Positions 53,113 to 61,554 are shown, numbered from the stretch's first letter. The stretch: DNA of 64,000 bases from Mycobacterium sp. 3519A (GCF_900240945.1 NZ_OESG01000013.1:1240001-1304000); one strand, 5' to 3'. Program-made: numbers and translations. The notes: generated by a model from the sequence alone, not told the origin.

Positions 53113-54728
53113 GGCTGCGCCTGCAGTAGGTAGCGGTGCACCATCGCGATGGCCACCCCGCCTTCGCCGACGGATGCCGCGACGCGTTTCACCGAGCCCG
53201 AGCGGATGTCGCCGACGGCGAAGATCCCGTCGGCGCTCGTTTCGAGTGCGAGGGGTTCGCGATCCGCGCTCCACTGGCCGGCCTTCATCGCGTCACTGCC
53301 CGTCACGACGAAACCGTGTTCGTCGCGCAAGATCTCGGGCGGAAGCCAGTCGGTGGCGGCCTCTGCGCCGATGAGCACGAAGACGACGGCGGCATCGCGG
53401 CGAGACGTCGTGCCGGTTCGGTGATCGATGATGTCGATCGCTTCGAGTTGTTCGTCGCCGTGTACGGCGACGACCTCGGAGCGCGTCTCGATGCGGATGT
53501 TGGCTTTCGTCGCGATCTGCTTGATGAGGTAGTGCGACATGCTTTCGGCAACCGACTCACCGCGGACCAGAAGCGTCACCGACCGGGCGTGCGTGGCGAA
53601 GAAGATCGCGGCTTGCCCGGCCGAATTGCCCGCCCCGATCAGATAGACGTCCTTGCCCTGCGCCAGTCCGGCGTCGCTGCGCGCCGCGCCGTAGTAGATG
53701 CCGGAGCCGACGAACCGTTCGACGTCATCGACCTGAAGTCGCCGCCAGTCCACGCCCATCGCGAGCACGATCGACTTGGTTCGCAGGACATCGCCGCCGT
53801 CCAGCCCGACGGTCATCGCCGAGGGGTCGATGGTCTCCACCCGCCGAGTCACGATGATCTCGGCGCCGAGCCGCTTCGCTTGCTGCAGCGCGCGGCTGGC
53901 CAGGTCGTCACCGGAGACGCCGAACGGGAATCCGGTGTAGTTCTCGATGCGGGTCGACGTTCCTGCCTGCCCGCCAGGAGCGAACGACTCGATGAGTGCG
54001 GTCTGCAGGCCCTCAGACGCGGCGTTGACGGCTGCGGTCAGTCCGGCGGGCCCGCCACCGACGATGACGACGTCATAACGGGACCGGCTTGGGGCGACCG
54101 TCAGTCCCGCGACCGTCGCCACGGCACGCATGGTCGGGTTGATCAGCCGGGTGCCGTCGCGCAGCATCACCACCGGATACGGCGGCCCATATGCATCGTC
54201 TGGATCCAGGTGCTCGTACGGAATCTGGTTGCGACGCAGGAAACTGTCGCAGGTGTGCATGCCCGCGTCGAGGCGCGGGCCGATCACGAAGACCGTCGGT
54301 TCCGGCGGCTGCGCGGTGGCGGCGCGCAGCATCTCCATGCGCTCTACGGCGGCGGCGCCAACCGACGCCGCGATGTCGGGCGCCATCGCCGCGAGGGTGT
54401 GGAAGTCCTCGACGGTCAGCTTCAATACGCGGGACGGGTCGACGGCCCGCATGCTGGCGGGCAGCGGCGTGCCGAGCGTCATCGGGACCTCGCCGCCGAG
54501 TTCTCCCGGTCGCCGCACGCCGATCACCTGTTCGACGCCGTTGACCACCTTGGTCAGCTCCGTCGTGCCCTCGACCACGACGGCCAGGAAACGGCCGTCC
54601 CCCTCGTGGGCCACATACTCCCCGGGGACCAGGTGGATGTCTTCGACCGCGCCGGCGAGGAACTCCAACTCCTTTTCCCCGAGCGCCGAGAACAGCGGAA
54701 TCGTGGCCAGTTCGTCGATAGTGAACAT
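53109..54728 (-). CDS. cNMP-binding / glutaredoxin-like / thioredoxin-reductase-like fusion
   Basis: 539-residue three-domain protein. Residues 1-130 are a CRP-type cyclic-nucleotide fold (VPGEYVAHEGD, PGELGGEVPM), but the phosphate-binding Arg of the usual R-x-A motif is not visible in GTPLPASMRA. Residues 143-210 are a glutaredoxin-like unit with one Cys (HTCDSF, Cys160) and a cis-Pro loop (YPVVML). Residues 217-539 form a TrxR-type flavoprotein with GGGPAG, GAGNSAGQAA and GIFAVGDIRSG. The redox CxxC is absent: where CATCDG should be there is IYYGAARSD (344-352). It therefore cannot be a conventional thioredoxin reductase. Start ATG 54728 follows GGGAGG. Confidence 0.85.
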   Translation of the reverse strand: MFTIDELATIPLFSALGEKELEFLAGAVEDIHLVPGEYVAHEGDGRFLAVVVEGTTELTKVVNGVEQVIGVRRPGELGGEVPMTLGTPLPASMRAVDPSRVLKLTVEDFHTLAAMAPDIAASVGAAAVERMEMLRAATAQPPEPTVFVIGPRLDAGMHTCDSFLRRNQIPYEHLDPDDAYGPPYPVVMLRDGTRLINPTMRAVATVAGLTVAPSRSRYDVVIVGGGPAGLTAAVNAASEGLQTALIESFAPGGQAGTSTRIENYTGFPFGVSGDDLASRALQQAKRLGAEIIVTRRVETIDPSAMTVGLDGGDVLRTKSIVLAMGVDWRRLQVDDVERFVGSGIYYGAARSDAGLAQGKDVYLIGAGNSAGQAAIFFATHARSVTLLVRGESVAESMSHYLIKQIATKANIRIETRSEVVAVHGDEQLEAIDIIDHRTGTTSRRDAAVVFVLIGAEAATDWLPPEILRDEHGFVVTGSDAMKAGQWSADREPLALETSADGIFAVGDIRSGSVKRVAASVGEGGVAIAMVHRYLLQAQP

Positions 54729-54817
54729 GATTGCCTCCCAACCGATGCGGAAATGGTCGGCCCGGCACAGGCGTCGGCGCATGGGGCATCGGCCTCATCT
54801 TCCGAACTACAGATGCG

Positions 54818-54847
54818 AGTTCGCCAAGTCCTTTACTCTGGCGAACT
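54818..54847. promoter_or_regulatory. 30-bp inverted repeat over -10 of the esterase gene
   Basis: Perfect 9-bp arms AGTTCGCCA (54818-54826) and TGGCGAACT (54839-54847) around 12 bp. The loop holds TACTCT (54834-54839), a -10 nine bases before the GTG at 54849. A protein bound here would block the promoter. It sits in the divergent spacer with the fusion flavoprotein. Confidence 0.6.
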
Positions 54848-54848
54848 A

Positions 54849-55700
54849 GTGCTGAATGGGTACGCAAGACGCATTGCGGCAGCGGCAGCTGTCGTCGTCA
54901 GTTCTGTCGTTTTCGGCCATTCCCACGCGTCGGCGTTGCCCGGCGATGCCCCTGGTCAGCTGGTGATCGGCGGGTTGCCTCGGACGTATCAGCTGCACGT
55001 CCCACCGGGTCCGCCTGCCGGTCTGGTGATCAACCTGCACGGCGCCGGGCAGAGCGGCGGTGAGCAGGCCGCGATCACGAACTACAACGCCGTGGCCGAC
55101 CAGCACGGCTTCGTGGTGGCCTATCCCGACGGCATCGACTTCAGCTGGGCCGACGGCCGGAGCGCGTCGGTGCCCGACCGCCAGGGAGTCGACGACGTCG
55201 GCTTCCTCGCGGCGCTGATCGCTCAACTCTCCCGTGATCACGGCATCCCACCGGGGCGGGTGTTCGCCACGGGCCTGTCGGCGGGCGCGTTCATGGCGAA
55301 CCGACTGGCGTGCCAACGCGCCGACCTGGTCTCCGCGATCGCCCCAGTGGCCGGAACGCTCGGTGCCGCGTATCCGTGCGCGCCGTCCCAGCCGGTCTCG
55401 GTGCTGCAAGTGCACGGCACCGCCGACGCCGTCGTGCCGTTCGGCGGCGGCACGATGCTCGGTCGCGGCGGGCACAGCGACATCGTGGCGGCGCCCGCGC
55501 TCGCACAGCGGTGGCGCGAACTCGACGGCTGCCCCGGTGCGCCGGTCGAAGACGCCGTCGGTGCCGTGCACCGGTTCACCGCCGCGGGATGCGCGGGCGG
55601 GACCGAGGTCGATTTCCTTCAGGTCGACGGCGGCGGTCACGCCTGGTTGATCGATGCATCGCAAGCGAGTGCGCAGTTCTTCGCCACGCACGGCAGGTGA
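54849..55700 (+). CDS. secreted PHB-depolymerase/feruloyl-esterase-like hydrolase
   Basis: 283-residue exported hydrolase of the LpqC/esterase PHB type. The signal peptide (RRIAAAAAVVVSSVVFGHSHASA) ends near residue 28. VINLHGAGQSGGEQA is the oxyanion region, nucleophile elbow ATGLSAGAFMANRLAC, acid in VHGTADAVVPFGGG, base in GGGHAWLI. Two cysteine pairs may form disulfides. Substrate could be a polyester or an aryl ester. The GTG 54849 is used since no in-frame ATG exists before the signal; the expression may be leaderless. Confidence 0.8.
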   Translation: MLNGYARRIAAAAAVVVSSVVFGHSHASALPGDAPGQLVIGGLPRTYQLHVPPGPPAGLVINLHGAGQSGGEQAAITNYNAVADQHGFVVAYPDGIDFSWADGRSASVPDRQGVDDVGFLAALIAQLSRDHGIPPGRVFATGLSAGAFMANRLACQRADLVSAIAPVAGTLGAAYPCAPSQPVSVLQVHGTADAVVPFGGGTMLGRGGHSDIVAAPALAQRWRELDGCPGAPVEDAVGAVHRFTAAGCAGGTEVDFLQVDGGGHAWLIDASQASAQFFATHGR

Positions 55701-55703
55701 CCG

Positions 55704-56057
55704 CTACGCCCGGTGTTGCACGATGTTGATCACGTTGCCGTCGGGCGCCTTGACCATGAACCGGCGCACCCCCCACGCCTCGGTGGTCAGCGGGTACACC
55801 ACCTCGTAGCCGAGTTGCCGCGCTTCGTCGTGCGCGGCGTCGACGTCTTCGGCGTGCACCGAGATGACAGGCAGCAGGTGCGCATCGAGGTCACGTGTGA
55901 CGAGTTGGACGTGGGCGCCGGTCTCGGGTGCGGTGTAGCGGGCCACCCAGCCCATGTTGAACTCCTCGTCGCGCAACCCGAGATAGTCGGTGTAGAAGCT
56001 CTTGGCGGCATCGACGTCGGCGACTTGAAGATTCGCGGTGATGCGCTCTGCTCGCAT
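55704..56057 (-). CDS. VOC/glyoxalase-family protein
   Basis: 117-residue VOC-fold protein: ITANLQVADVDAAKSFYTDYLGL, VARYTAPETGAHVQLVTRD and FMVKAPDGNVINIVQHRA. Metal ligands His/Glu of true glyoxalase I cannot all be found, so a binding or antibiotic-resistance-like role is equally possible. It starts 2 bp after the hydrolase gene in a four-gene leftward operon (thiolase, DUF1906, hydrolase, VOC). Confidence 0.75.
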   Translation of the reverse strand: MRAERITANLQVADVDAAKSFYTDYLGLRDEEFNMGWVARYTAPETGAHVQLVTRDLDAHLLPVISVHAEDVDAAHDEARQLGYEVVYPLTTEAWGVRRFMVKAPDGNVINIVQHRA

Positions 56058-56059
56058 GC

Positions 56060-56935
56060 TCAGTCCTTGTCGGCGTGCTCGGTGAGGAATTCGACGACGG
56101 CGTCGGCGAACAGGTCGTTGCGATCGCCCGCGACCATGTGCCCGGCGCCGCCCACGTCGACGAAGCCGATGTCGGGGAAGCGAGCGATGAACGCGTCGGC
56201 ACGCTCGGCGGTGACCAGGTCGCTCATCTGGCCGCGCACCAGAAGCATCGGCACGCCGGTGCGAAGGATCGACTCGACCGCGTTGTACATCCGGTCCACC
56301 TCGGTCACCTCGATCGGGGGGAGCGCCGAGGTGCCGTCGATGAACTTCGGGTCCCAATGCCAGTACCAACGGCCGTCGCGCTGACGCAGATTCGTTCGGA
56401 GGCCGTCGAGATCGGTCGGCCGGGGCCGGTGCGGGTTGTACTCCTGGATCATGTCGGCGACCTCGTCGAGCGATTCGAAACCCGACTCCATCCGGTCGTA
56501 CATGAAGTTGTGTATCCGCGACGCCCCTGAGGGGTTCATGTCGGGCACGATGTCGACGAGCACCACGGCGCGCACCGTGGCCGGTGAAAGCTCGCCTGCC
56601 AGAAGCATCGACGTGAAACCGCCCAGCGACGCACCCACCAACACGGGGCGTGGCGGAAGCAGGCGCAGCACTTCGAGCACGTCTTTGGCGAAGGTGGTGA
56701 CGCGGTAGTCGCCGTCGTCCGACCAGTCGGATTCGCCGTGGCCGCGCAGGTCGACCGTGACGGCCTGCCAACCGCGTTCGGCGACCGCGGCCGCGGCGCG
56801 GCCCCATGACCGACGGGTCTGACCGCCGCCGTGCAGGAACACCACCGCTGGGGCGGCGGGATCGCCGTAGCGGTCTGCGACGATGCGGACACCGTCGATT
56901 CCGTTGGCGCTGAACGACACCGGAGCCGTCGTCAT
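56060..56935 (-). CDS. alpha/beta hydrolase
   Basis: 291-residue hydrolase, third in the operon. AVVFLHGGGQTRRSWGRAA is the HG oxyanion strand; RGHGESDWS; the nucleophile elbow reads VLVGASLGGFTSML, with Ser in GASLGG; acid in LVRGQMSDLVTAE; base in GAGHMVAGD. This is the epoxide hydrolase/MhpC-like class. ATG 56933-56935 overlaps the DUF1906 stop by four bases. Upstream methionine at 56950 lies within the previous gene. Substrate unknown, probably a CoA-independent ester or C-C bond. Confidence 0.83.
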   Translation of the reverse strand: MTTAPVSFSANGIDGVRIVADRYGDPAAPAVVFLHGGGQTRRSWGRAAAAVAERGWQAVTVDLRGHGESDWSDDGDYRVTTFAKDVLEVLRLLPPRPVLVGASLGGFTSMLLAGELSPATVRAVVLVDIVPDMNPSGASRIHNFMYDRMESGFESLDEVADMIQEYNPHRPRPTDLDGLRTNLRQRDGRWYWHWDPKFIDGTSALPPIEVTEVDRMYNAVESILRTGVPMLLVRGQMSDLVTAERADAFIARFPDIGFVDVGGAGHMVAGDRNDLFADAVVEFLTEHADKD

Positions 56936-57693
56936 CGCCGTAGGTCCCACTGTCCGAAATCGGGTGCGAGCACGTCGTCGACGTCGAGGCTGATACCGCC
57001 GATCACGACGCCGGGGTCGGACGGGGTGACGACGACCGACTGGTACAGCACCGCCCCTGGCGCACGTTCACCGTGCGACCATGCCTTGGTCTGCCACGCC
57101 CACCAGTGGCCGGGGGACGTCGATTGCCCGATGACACCGTCGTCGATTGCCCATCCGCACGCTTGCGCGTGACCGTAGATACCTGTGCGGTTCACGCCGA
57201 GCACCGAGTTGATTCCGCGAAGCCATTGGACCGCAGTGCTTTTCCAGGTGTCCCGGTCGATGTCCTCGTCGACGCTGAAGAAGATGGGTGCGGTGTCGGG
57301 GCCCCCCGCCGCGCCGTGCCACCGCAGTGCGGTCTGGGCGTCGGCGACGCCGCCGTCGAAGCCGCGGGTGTAATCCGACGGTGTCGGCCAACCGGGTTTG
57401 CCGTACTGGTAGCAGCTGACGACGTGAAGACCGTTGGCGTGTAACGCGTCTGCGTACTCCCGGGTCACCGGTTTGAAGTCGAAGTCCGCGCCCGGCCGCA
57501 ATTCGGACACGTACACCAGCGCACCGTCGAAGCCCGCCGACTTGATCGCCTCGGGCGGAACCAACCGGTGCGTGAAGTCGATCAGCCTGAGGTTGGCCGC
57601 GGAAGCCGGTGGCGCCAGTGCGCCGAGGCCGAGGACCACCGGTGCGGCGGCGGCCCACTTGAGGGCTTGGCGTCGGGTAACGGGGTTCAGCAT
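56932..57693 (-). CDS. Tat-secreted DUF1906 (Rv2525c-like) glycoside-hydrolase-fold protein
   Basis: 253-residue exported protein. The twin-arginine signal is TRRQALKWAAAAPVVLG with cleavage near PPASAA. The mature domain is a TIM-barrel resembling glycoside hydrolase 25: RLIDFTHRLVPPEAI, GFDGALVYVS, VVSCYQYGKPGW, DTAPIFFSVDEDIDRDT, TGIYGHAQACGWA and WAWQTKAWS. The M. tuberculosis homologue Rv2525c is a known Tat substrate affecting the cell wall. Catalytic acids are less clear than in GH25. ATG overlaps the thiolase-like gene by 7 bp. Confidence 0.85.
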   Translation of the reverse strand: MLNPVTRRQALKWAAAAPVVLGLGALAPPASAANLRLIDFTHRLVPPEAIKSAGFDGALVYVSELRPGADFDFKPVTREYADALHANGLHVVSCYQYGKPGWPTPSDYTRGFDGGVADAQTALRWHGAAGGPDTAPIFFSVDEDIDRDTWKSTAVQWLRGINSVLGVNRTGIYGHAQACGWAIDDGVIGQSTSPGHWWAWQTKAWSHGERAPGAVLYQSVVVTPSDPGVVIGGISLDVDDVLAPDFGQWDLRR

Positions 57694-58877
57694 GTCAGCA
57701 CCATGCATCCTGCGATCGGTCCGCCTCCTGCTGCGGCGACCGCGACTTGCGGTCGCTGTGTCACCTGCCGGTCGCCGGCCTGCCCGCGCAACTGCAGACA
57801 CGCCTCGTGCAGCAGCCAATAGCCGTGCATGCGTCCTGCCGACAGTTGGCCGCCGTAGGTGTTCAGCGGCAACTCGCCGTTGAGGGCGATGCGTGTTGCG
57901 CCCTCGATGAACGGCCCCGCTTCGCCGTCGGCGCAGAAGCCCAACGCTTCCAGCCAGGCGAGCGTCAGAAAGGTGAAGCCGTCGTAGATTTCGGCCACGT
58001 CCACATCCGCGGGTGTCAGATCCGTGCGTGACCACATTTCGGCCGCCGCTTCTACCGACGCCATCTTCGGGAAATCGTCGCGATGGAACCATCCTCCCGA
58101 ACCGTACGCCCCGCCGATGGCCTCGACCGCGACGGCCGGGTTCGGGCAATCCGGTGCGTATTCGGCATGCGAGACGACCAACGCGATGGACCCGTCGACC
58201 GGCACGTCGCAGTCGAACAGTCCGAACGGTGTCGACACCGGCCGCGCCGCCAGGTAGTCGGCCATGCTCATCGGATCCCGGTAGGCCGCACGCGGATTCA
58301 GTCCGGCGTTGCATCGGCTGTGGATGGCGAGCCAGCCCAGTTGTTCTTTGGTCGTTCCATACAGATCCATGTGGCGGCGGCAGTGCATCGCCAACCAGTT
58401 CGCCGCCGAATAGGAATGCGCGGCCAACAGTTCGTCGAGGTCTTCGAACGGTTTGAGTTTGCGCCGGGTGCCGGGTTGGCGGGGTTCCACGGGAGGCGAG
58501 GCCAGCGGGTTGAGCATGGGCGACCCGGTCTGATTCACGGCGCCGCCCAGCATCGCGACGGTTCGGTACACCAGCACGTGACGCACCCGGCGCTCGGAGA
58601 CCGCGCGGAACGCCGACATGACCGGGATGAGCACGCCGCCGGTGTCGAAGCCCGACGTCTGGTCGGTGGTGTCGATGCCCAGCGCGTCGAGCACCTCGCT
58701 GGGGGGCGTGTCGCCCAGGGTGCCGATGCCGTCGATGTCGGCAGGCGTCAGACCGGCGTCCGCGATGGCGGCGCGGGCCGCCTCGAGGGTGAGTTCCAGA
58801 CCGGGGATGCCCGTTCGGCGGCCGATGCGCGAGATGCCCAGGCCGCTGATGATCGCGTCCTTCTCGAAATGGCTCAC
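57687..58877 (-). CDS. thiolase-fold lipid-transfer protein (Ltp-like)
   Basis: 396-residue thiolase superfamily protein: DAIISGLGISRIGRRTGIPG, TLEAARAAIADAGLTPADIDGI and AEIYDGFTFLTLAWLEALGF are typical of the SCP2-thiolase/Ltp group. In the usual nucleophile loop I see no thiolase Cys, as in the Ltp2-type aldolases, which are partnered with DUF35 proteins. A DUF35 gene is divergent at 58943. So a retro-aldolase or acyl-CoA lyase of side-chain degradation is more likely than thiolysis. GTG 58877 follows GAGGTGAG. Confidence 0.8.
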   Translation of the reverse strand: MSHFEKDAIISGLGISRIGRRTGIPGLELTLEAARAAIADAGLTPADIDGIGTLGDTPPSEVLDALGIDTTDQTSGFDTGGVLIPVMSAFRAVSERRVRHVLVYRTVAMLGGAVNQTGSPMLNPLASPPVEPRQPGTRRKLKPFEDLDELLAAHSYSAANWLAMHCRRHMDLYGTTKEQLGWLAIHSRCNAGLNPRAAYRDPMSMADYLAARPVSTPFGLFDCDVPVDGSIALVVSHAEYAPDCPNPAVAVEAIGGAYGSGGWFHRDDFPKMASVEAAAEMWSRTDLTPADVDVAEIYDGFTFLTLAWLEALGFCADGEAGPFIEGATRIALNGELPLNTYGGQLSAGRMHGYWLLHEACLQLRGQAGDRQVTQRPQVAVAAAGGGPIAGCMVLTC

Positions 58878-58905
58878 CGGCAGTTCTCACCTCATACGTC
58901 TATTT

Positions 58906-58935
58906 TTGTAATGACAGCCTTCTGGAATGTACTTT
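58906..58935 (+). promoter_or_regulatory. promoter TTGTAA-18-TACTTT
   Basis: TTGTAA (58906-58911) and TACTTT (58930-58935) are spaced by 18 bp, and the ATG at 58943 is seven bases after the -10, so a leaderless transcript is likely. Confidence 0.55.
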
Positions 58936-58942
58936 GCTTGTC

Positions 58943-59386
58943 ATGCCCGACGCCGCCGTACCCGCGAATCCGGCGCGGATGCTGCCCAAGCTCGACGAGC
59001 GCAATCGGCCGTTCTGGACCGGTGGCGCCGACGGGCAACTCCTCATCGACCGATGTACGCAGTGCGCGCTGTGGGTCAGTCCGCCGGCAGCGGACTGCCC
59101 GGAGTGCGGCGGCACACTCGTCGCACGCCCCGTCTCCGGGGACGGCACCGTCTTCACCTACACCGTCAACTATCAGCCGTTCAATCCGGCTGTGCCGGTG
59201 CCGTACGTGATCGCGATCGTCGAATTGGCGGAACAGGCCGATCTGCGCATCGCGTCCAATATCGTTGACTGTGAACCGGACTCGGTGCACATCGGCATGC
59301 CCGTCGAGGTCCGGTTCGAACGCCATGAGGCCGACGGCGAGACGACCTTCGTTCCGGTGTTCGTCCCGCGAAAGGACAAGGCATGA
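58943..59386 (+). CDS. DUF35 zinc-ribbon/OB-fold protein
   Basis: 147-residue acyl-CoA-binding partner protein. Zinc ribbon: CTQC at 38-41 and CPEC at 52-55. OB-fold strands: GTVFTYTVNYQPF, YVIAIVELAEQADLR and GMPVEVRFER. DUF35 proteins bind to thiolase-like Ltp subunits to form aldolases, such as Ltp2-ChsH2. Here the partner candidate is divergent at 57687. Stop overlaps the VOC gene by four bases. Confidence 0.85.
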   Translation: MPDAAVPANPARMLPKLDERNRPFWTGGADGQLLIDRCTQCALWVSPPAADCPECGGTLVARPVSGDGTVFTYTVNYQPFNPAVPVPYVIAIVELAEQADLRIASNIVDCEPDSVHIGMPVEVRFERHEADGETTFVPVFVPRKDKA

Positions 59387-59814
59387 CCGGCGATTGGACG
59401 CCAGACATCACCGGGATCCATCACGTCTCCGTGACGGTGCGCGACCTCGAAACCAGCGTCGCCTGGTATCAGCGGGTGTTCCGCGCTGACCGGGTGCCCA
59501 TGACGTTCCCGCACTATGAACGCGAGGACACCGGCTACGGCGTATTGCTCGTCGATCAGCGTTCGGGCCTGGTGATCGGTCTGCACACCAATGTCGGCAA
59601 TGACGGTCGGGAATTCGATGAAGCGCGTACAGGACTGGACCATGTGGGGTTCAATGTCGCCTCGCGTGCGAAGTTGGAGGCGTGGGCGGCGTGGCTTGAC
59701 GAACTCGGTGTCGAGCACTCCGGGATCCGTTCGGGCGATCAACCGTTTCCGTTCGCGACGTTGGTGTTTCGCGACCCGGACAACATTCAGCTCGAATTGT
59801 TCACGGTCTGCTGA
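59383..59814 (+). CDS. VOC/glyoxalase-family protein
   Basis: 143-residue protein with the VOC fold: ITGIHHVSVTVRDLETSVAWYQRVF gives a first metal-ligand His; RTGLDHVGFNVASRAKLEAW the second; PDNIQLELFTVC has the Glu ligand. This makes a plausible metal-dependent enzyme, unlike the VOC gene at 55.7 kb. ATG overlaps the DUF35 stop (ATGA), so they are coexpressed. Substrate unknown. Confidence 0.78.
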   Translation: MTGDWTPDITGIHHVSVTVRDLETSVAWYQRVFRADRVPMTFPHYEREDTGYGVLLVDQRSGLVIGLHTNVGNDGREFDEARTGLDHVGFNVASRAKLEAWAAWLDELGVEHSGIRSGDQPFPFATLVFRDPDNIQLELFTVC

Positions 59815-59824
59815 GACGGCACCT

Positions 59825-59830
59825 TAGGCT
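59825..59830 (+). promoter_or_regulatory. -10 element TAGGCT, leaderless start
   Basis: TAGGCT followed by seven bases and the ATG at 59838. Confidence 0.4.
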
Positions 59831-59837
59831 GCAGGCT

Positions 59838-60230
59838 ATGCCGATCGATCGCGCCGGCGTTGTGGCCGGCTGTATCCGACTCGCCTCGGGCATCTCATTT
59901 CTCGTCGACCCGGTGCGTGCGAACAAGCTGTGGGGTGACCCGGATGAGCCTGCGCCGACGGCGCGACTGCTGTTGCGTTCAATGGGATATCGCGACGCGT
60001 TGATCGGCGGTCTGCTGGCGACGGCGGCACTGCGCGGCCGCGATACCCGGGGCTGGTTTCTGGCGTCGGGTGGTGCAGATGCGGCCGACCTACTCGGCGG
60101 CATGAGCGTGCACAGCGAGATGAAGCTGTCGCAGCGGCTGATCGGACTTGGCGGCGCGGCCGTCGGAATCGGAGTCGGGCTGTGGGGCGGGACGCGGCGT
60201 AGGCCGCGGCCAAAATACCAGGCGCCGTAG
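59838..60230 (+). CDS. small membrane protein (DUF4267-like)
   Basis: 130 residues with three or four weakly hydrophobic helices: AGVVAGCIRLASGISFLVDP, RDALIGGLLATAALRG, FLASGGADAADLLGG and LIGLGGAAVGIGVGLWGG. Ends in basic RRRPRPKYQAP. No known function. It lies 23 bp after the VOC gene and has its own -10-like element. Confidence 0.65.
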   Translation: MPIDRAGVVAGCIRLASGISFLVDPVRANKLWGDPDEPAPTARLLLRSMGYRDALIGGLLATAALRGRDTRGWFLASGGADAADLLGGMSVHSEMKLSQRLIGLGGAAVGIGVGLWGGTRRRPRPKYQAP

Positions 60231-60333
60231 ACATTTGCCCGCGTTTATCCCCAGGCCCGAATTCATCCACAGATCCGGCCGGTTCGGGCTTTTGGTCGCG
60301 TGCGGTGTCATTGCTCGTGGTGATGATGGGGTT
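60231..60333. promoter_or_regulatory. spacer upstream of DUF222-HNH gene with DnaA-box-like 9-mers
   Basis: Contains TTATCCCCA (60245-60253) and TCATCCACA (60263-60271), each one mismatch from the DnaA consensus TTATCCACA, and CCCGAA/TTCGGG arms (60256-60261 and 60282-60287). Meaning unclear; two matches within 27 bp are noted only. Confidence 0.35.
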
Positions 60334-61554
60334 ATGTTTCCGATTCCGTCTGCTGCTTCTTTTGACGGTCCTGCGGTGTCTCGCAGCGACCGTCTGGAGG
60401 TGCTGTTTGAGGAGTTGGCCGAATTGGCGGGTCAGCGCAATGCCATTGATGGGCGCATTGTGGAGATCGCCGCGCAGATCGATCGGGACAACTTGTGGGG
60501 GGCGACGGGGGCGCGGTCGGTGGCGGCGTTGATGGCCTGGCGGTTGGGGTTGTCGTCGACGACTGCGCACACGATCACGACGATCGCTGACCGCAGTGAG
60601 GAGTTTCCGCGCTGCACGGCGGCGATGCGTGAGGGCCGGTTGTCGTTGGATCAGGTCGGGGTGATCGCCGCCCGCGCGGGCGAGGGATCCGATGCCCATT
60701 ATGCGGAGTTGGCGGCGGTGGCCACGGTGAGTCAGTTGCGCACGGCGGTGAAGTTGGAGCCGCGCCCGGATCCGGATCCCGCGCCGGCGCCGGCGGCGTC
60801 GTTCAGCAAGACCGCGGACGAGACGTGCACGAAGTATCGGATCACCCTGCCCACTGATCAGGCCGCGACCTTTGATGCGGCGCTGGCCTCACACCGGGAT
60901 GCGTTGGTCAACGAGTACAAACACGACCACAGCGACAGCAGCGAGGAAGCCCGCCCGCCGTTGCCGACGAATTCACAGGCCTTCATGCGGTTGGTGGAGG
61001 CGGGGTGGGATGCCGATGTGGCGGCCCGCCCGCACGGGCAGCGCACCACGGTGGTGGTGCATGTGGATGTCGAGCAGCGCATCGCCAACCTGCACCTGGG
61101 GCCGCTGCTCTCGGATGCCGACCGCCAATATTTGACCTGTGATGCCACCTGTGAGGCGTGGTTCGAACGCTGCGGACGGCTCGTCGGCGCCGGGCGCACC
61201 ACGCGCACCATCAACCGGCGACTACGGCGGGCGTTGGAACACCGTCATCCGACTTGTGCGGTCCCCGGCTGTGGGGCCACCCGGGGTTTGCATGCCCATC
61301 ACATCATCCATTGGGAGGATGGCGGGTTGACCGAGTTGGACAACCTGGTGCTGGTTTGTCCGTACCACCACCGGATGCATCACAAGGGCGAGATCACCAT
61401 CACCGGGCCCGCCGAGCGGCTCGTCGTCACCGACAGTGACGGCGACCCACTGACCTCACGGTCGCTGGCACCCTGGACCGGGCCGCTCGGCGAACGCGCC
61501 GACTGGTGGTGGTACGACCCCTACGAACCCCAACCACCACCCAGCGACAACTAA
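60334..61554 (+). CDS. DUF222-HNH endonuclease (13E12 repeat family)
   Basis: 406-residue protein of the mycobacterial 13E12 family. The N-terminal DUF222 helical domain has LEVLFEELAELAGQRNAIDG and RSVAALMAWRLGLSSTTAH. The C-terminal HNH nuclease (about 305-345) has CAVPGCGATRGLHAHHIIHW, the ELDNLVLVCPYHHRMHH end and the metal-binding HH. The tail is YEPQPPPSDN. Members occur in many copies per genome, some serving as attachment sites of phage-like elements. Codon use is less GC-biased at third positions (many GTT, TTG) than neighbours, hinting at exchange between copies. No IS ends or att repeats are seen. Confidence 0.85.
   Translation: MFPIPSAASFDGPAVSRSDRLEVLFEELAELAGQRNAIDGRIVEIAAQIDRDNLWGATGARSVAALMAWRLGLSSTTAHTITTIADRSEEFPRCTAAMREGRLSLDQVGVIAARAGEGSDAHYAELAAVATVSQLRTAVKLEPRPDPDPAPAPAASFSKTADETCTKYRITLPTDQAATFDAALASHRDALVNEYKHDHSDSSEEARPPLPTNSQAFMRLVEAGWDADVAARPHGQRTTVVVHVDVEQRIANLHLGPLLSDADRQYLTCDATCEAWFERCGRLVGAGRTTRTINRRLRRALEHRHPTCAVPGCGATRGLHAHHIIHWEDGGLTELDNLVLVCPYHHRMHHKGEITITGPAERLVVTDSDGDPLTSRSLAPWTGPLGERADWWWYDPYEPQPPPSDN

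Noticed and set aside
53136..54848. Upstream extension of the esterase frame
   Set aside because: Antisense to the TrxR-like fusion gene; the real start lies just before the signal peptide at 54849.
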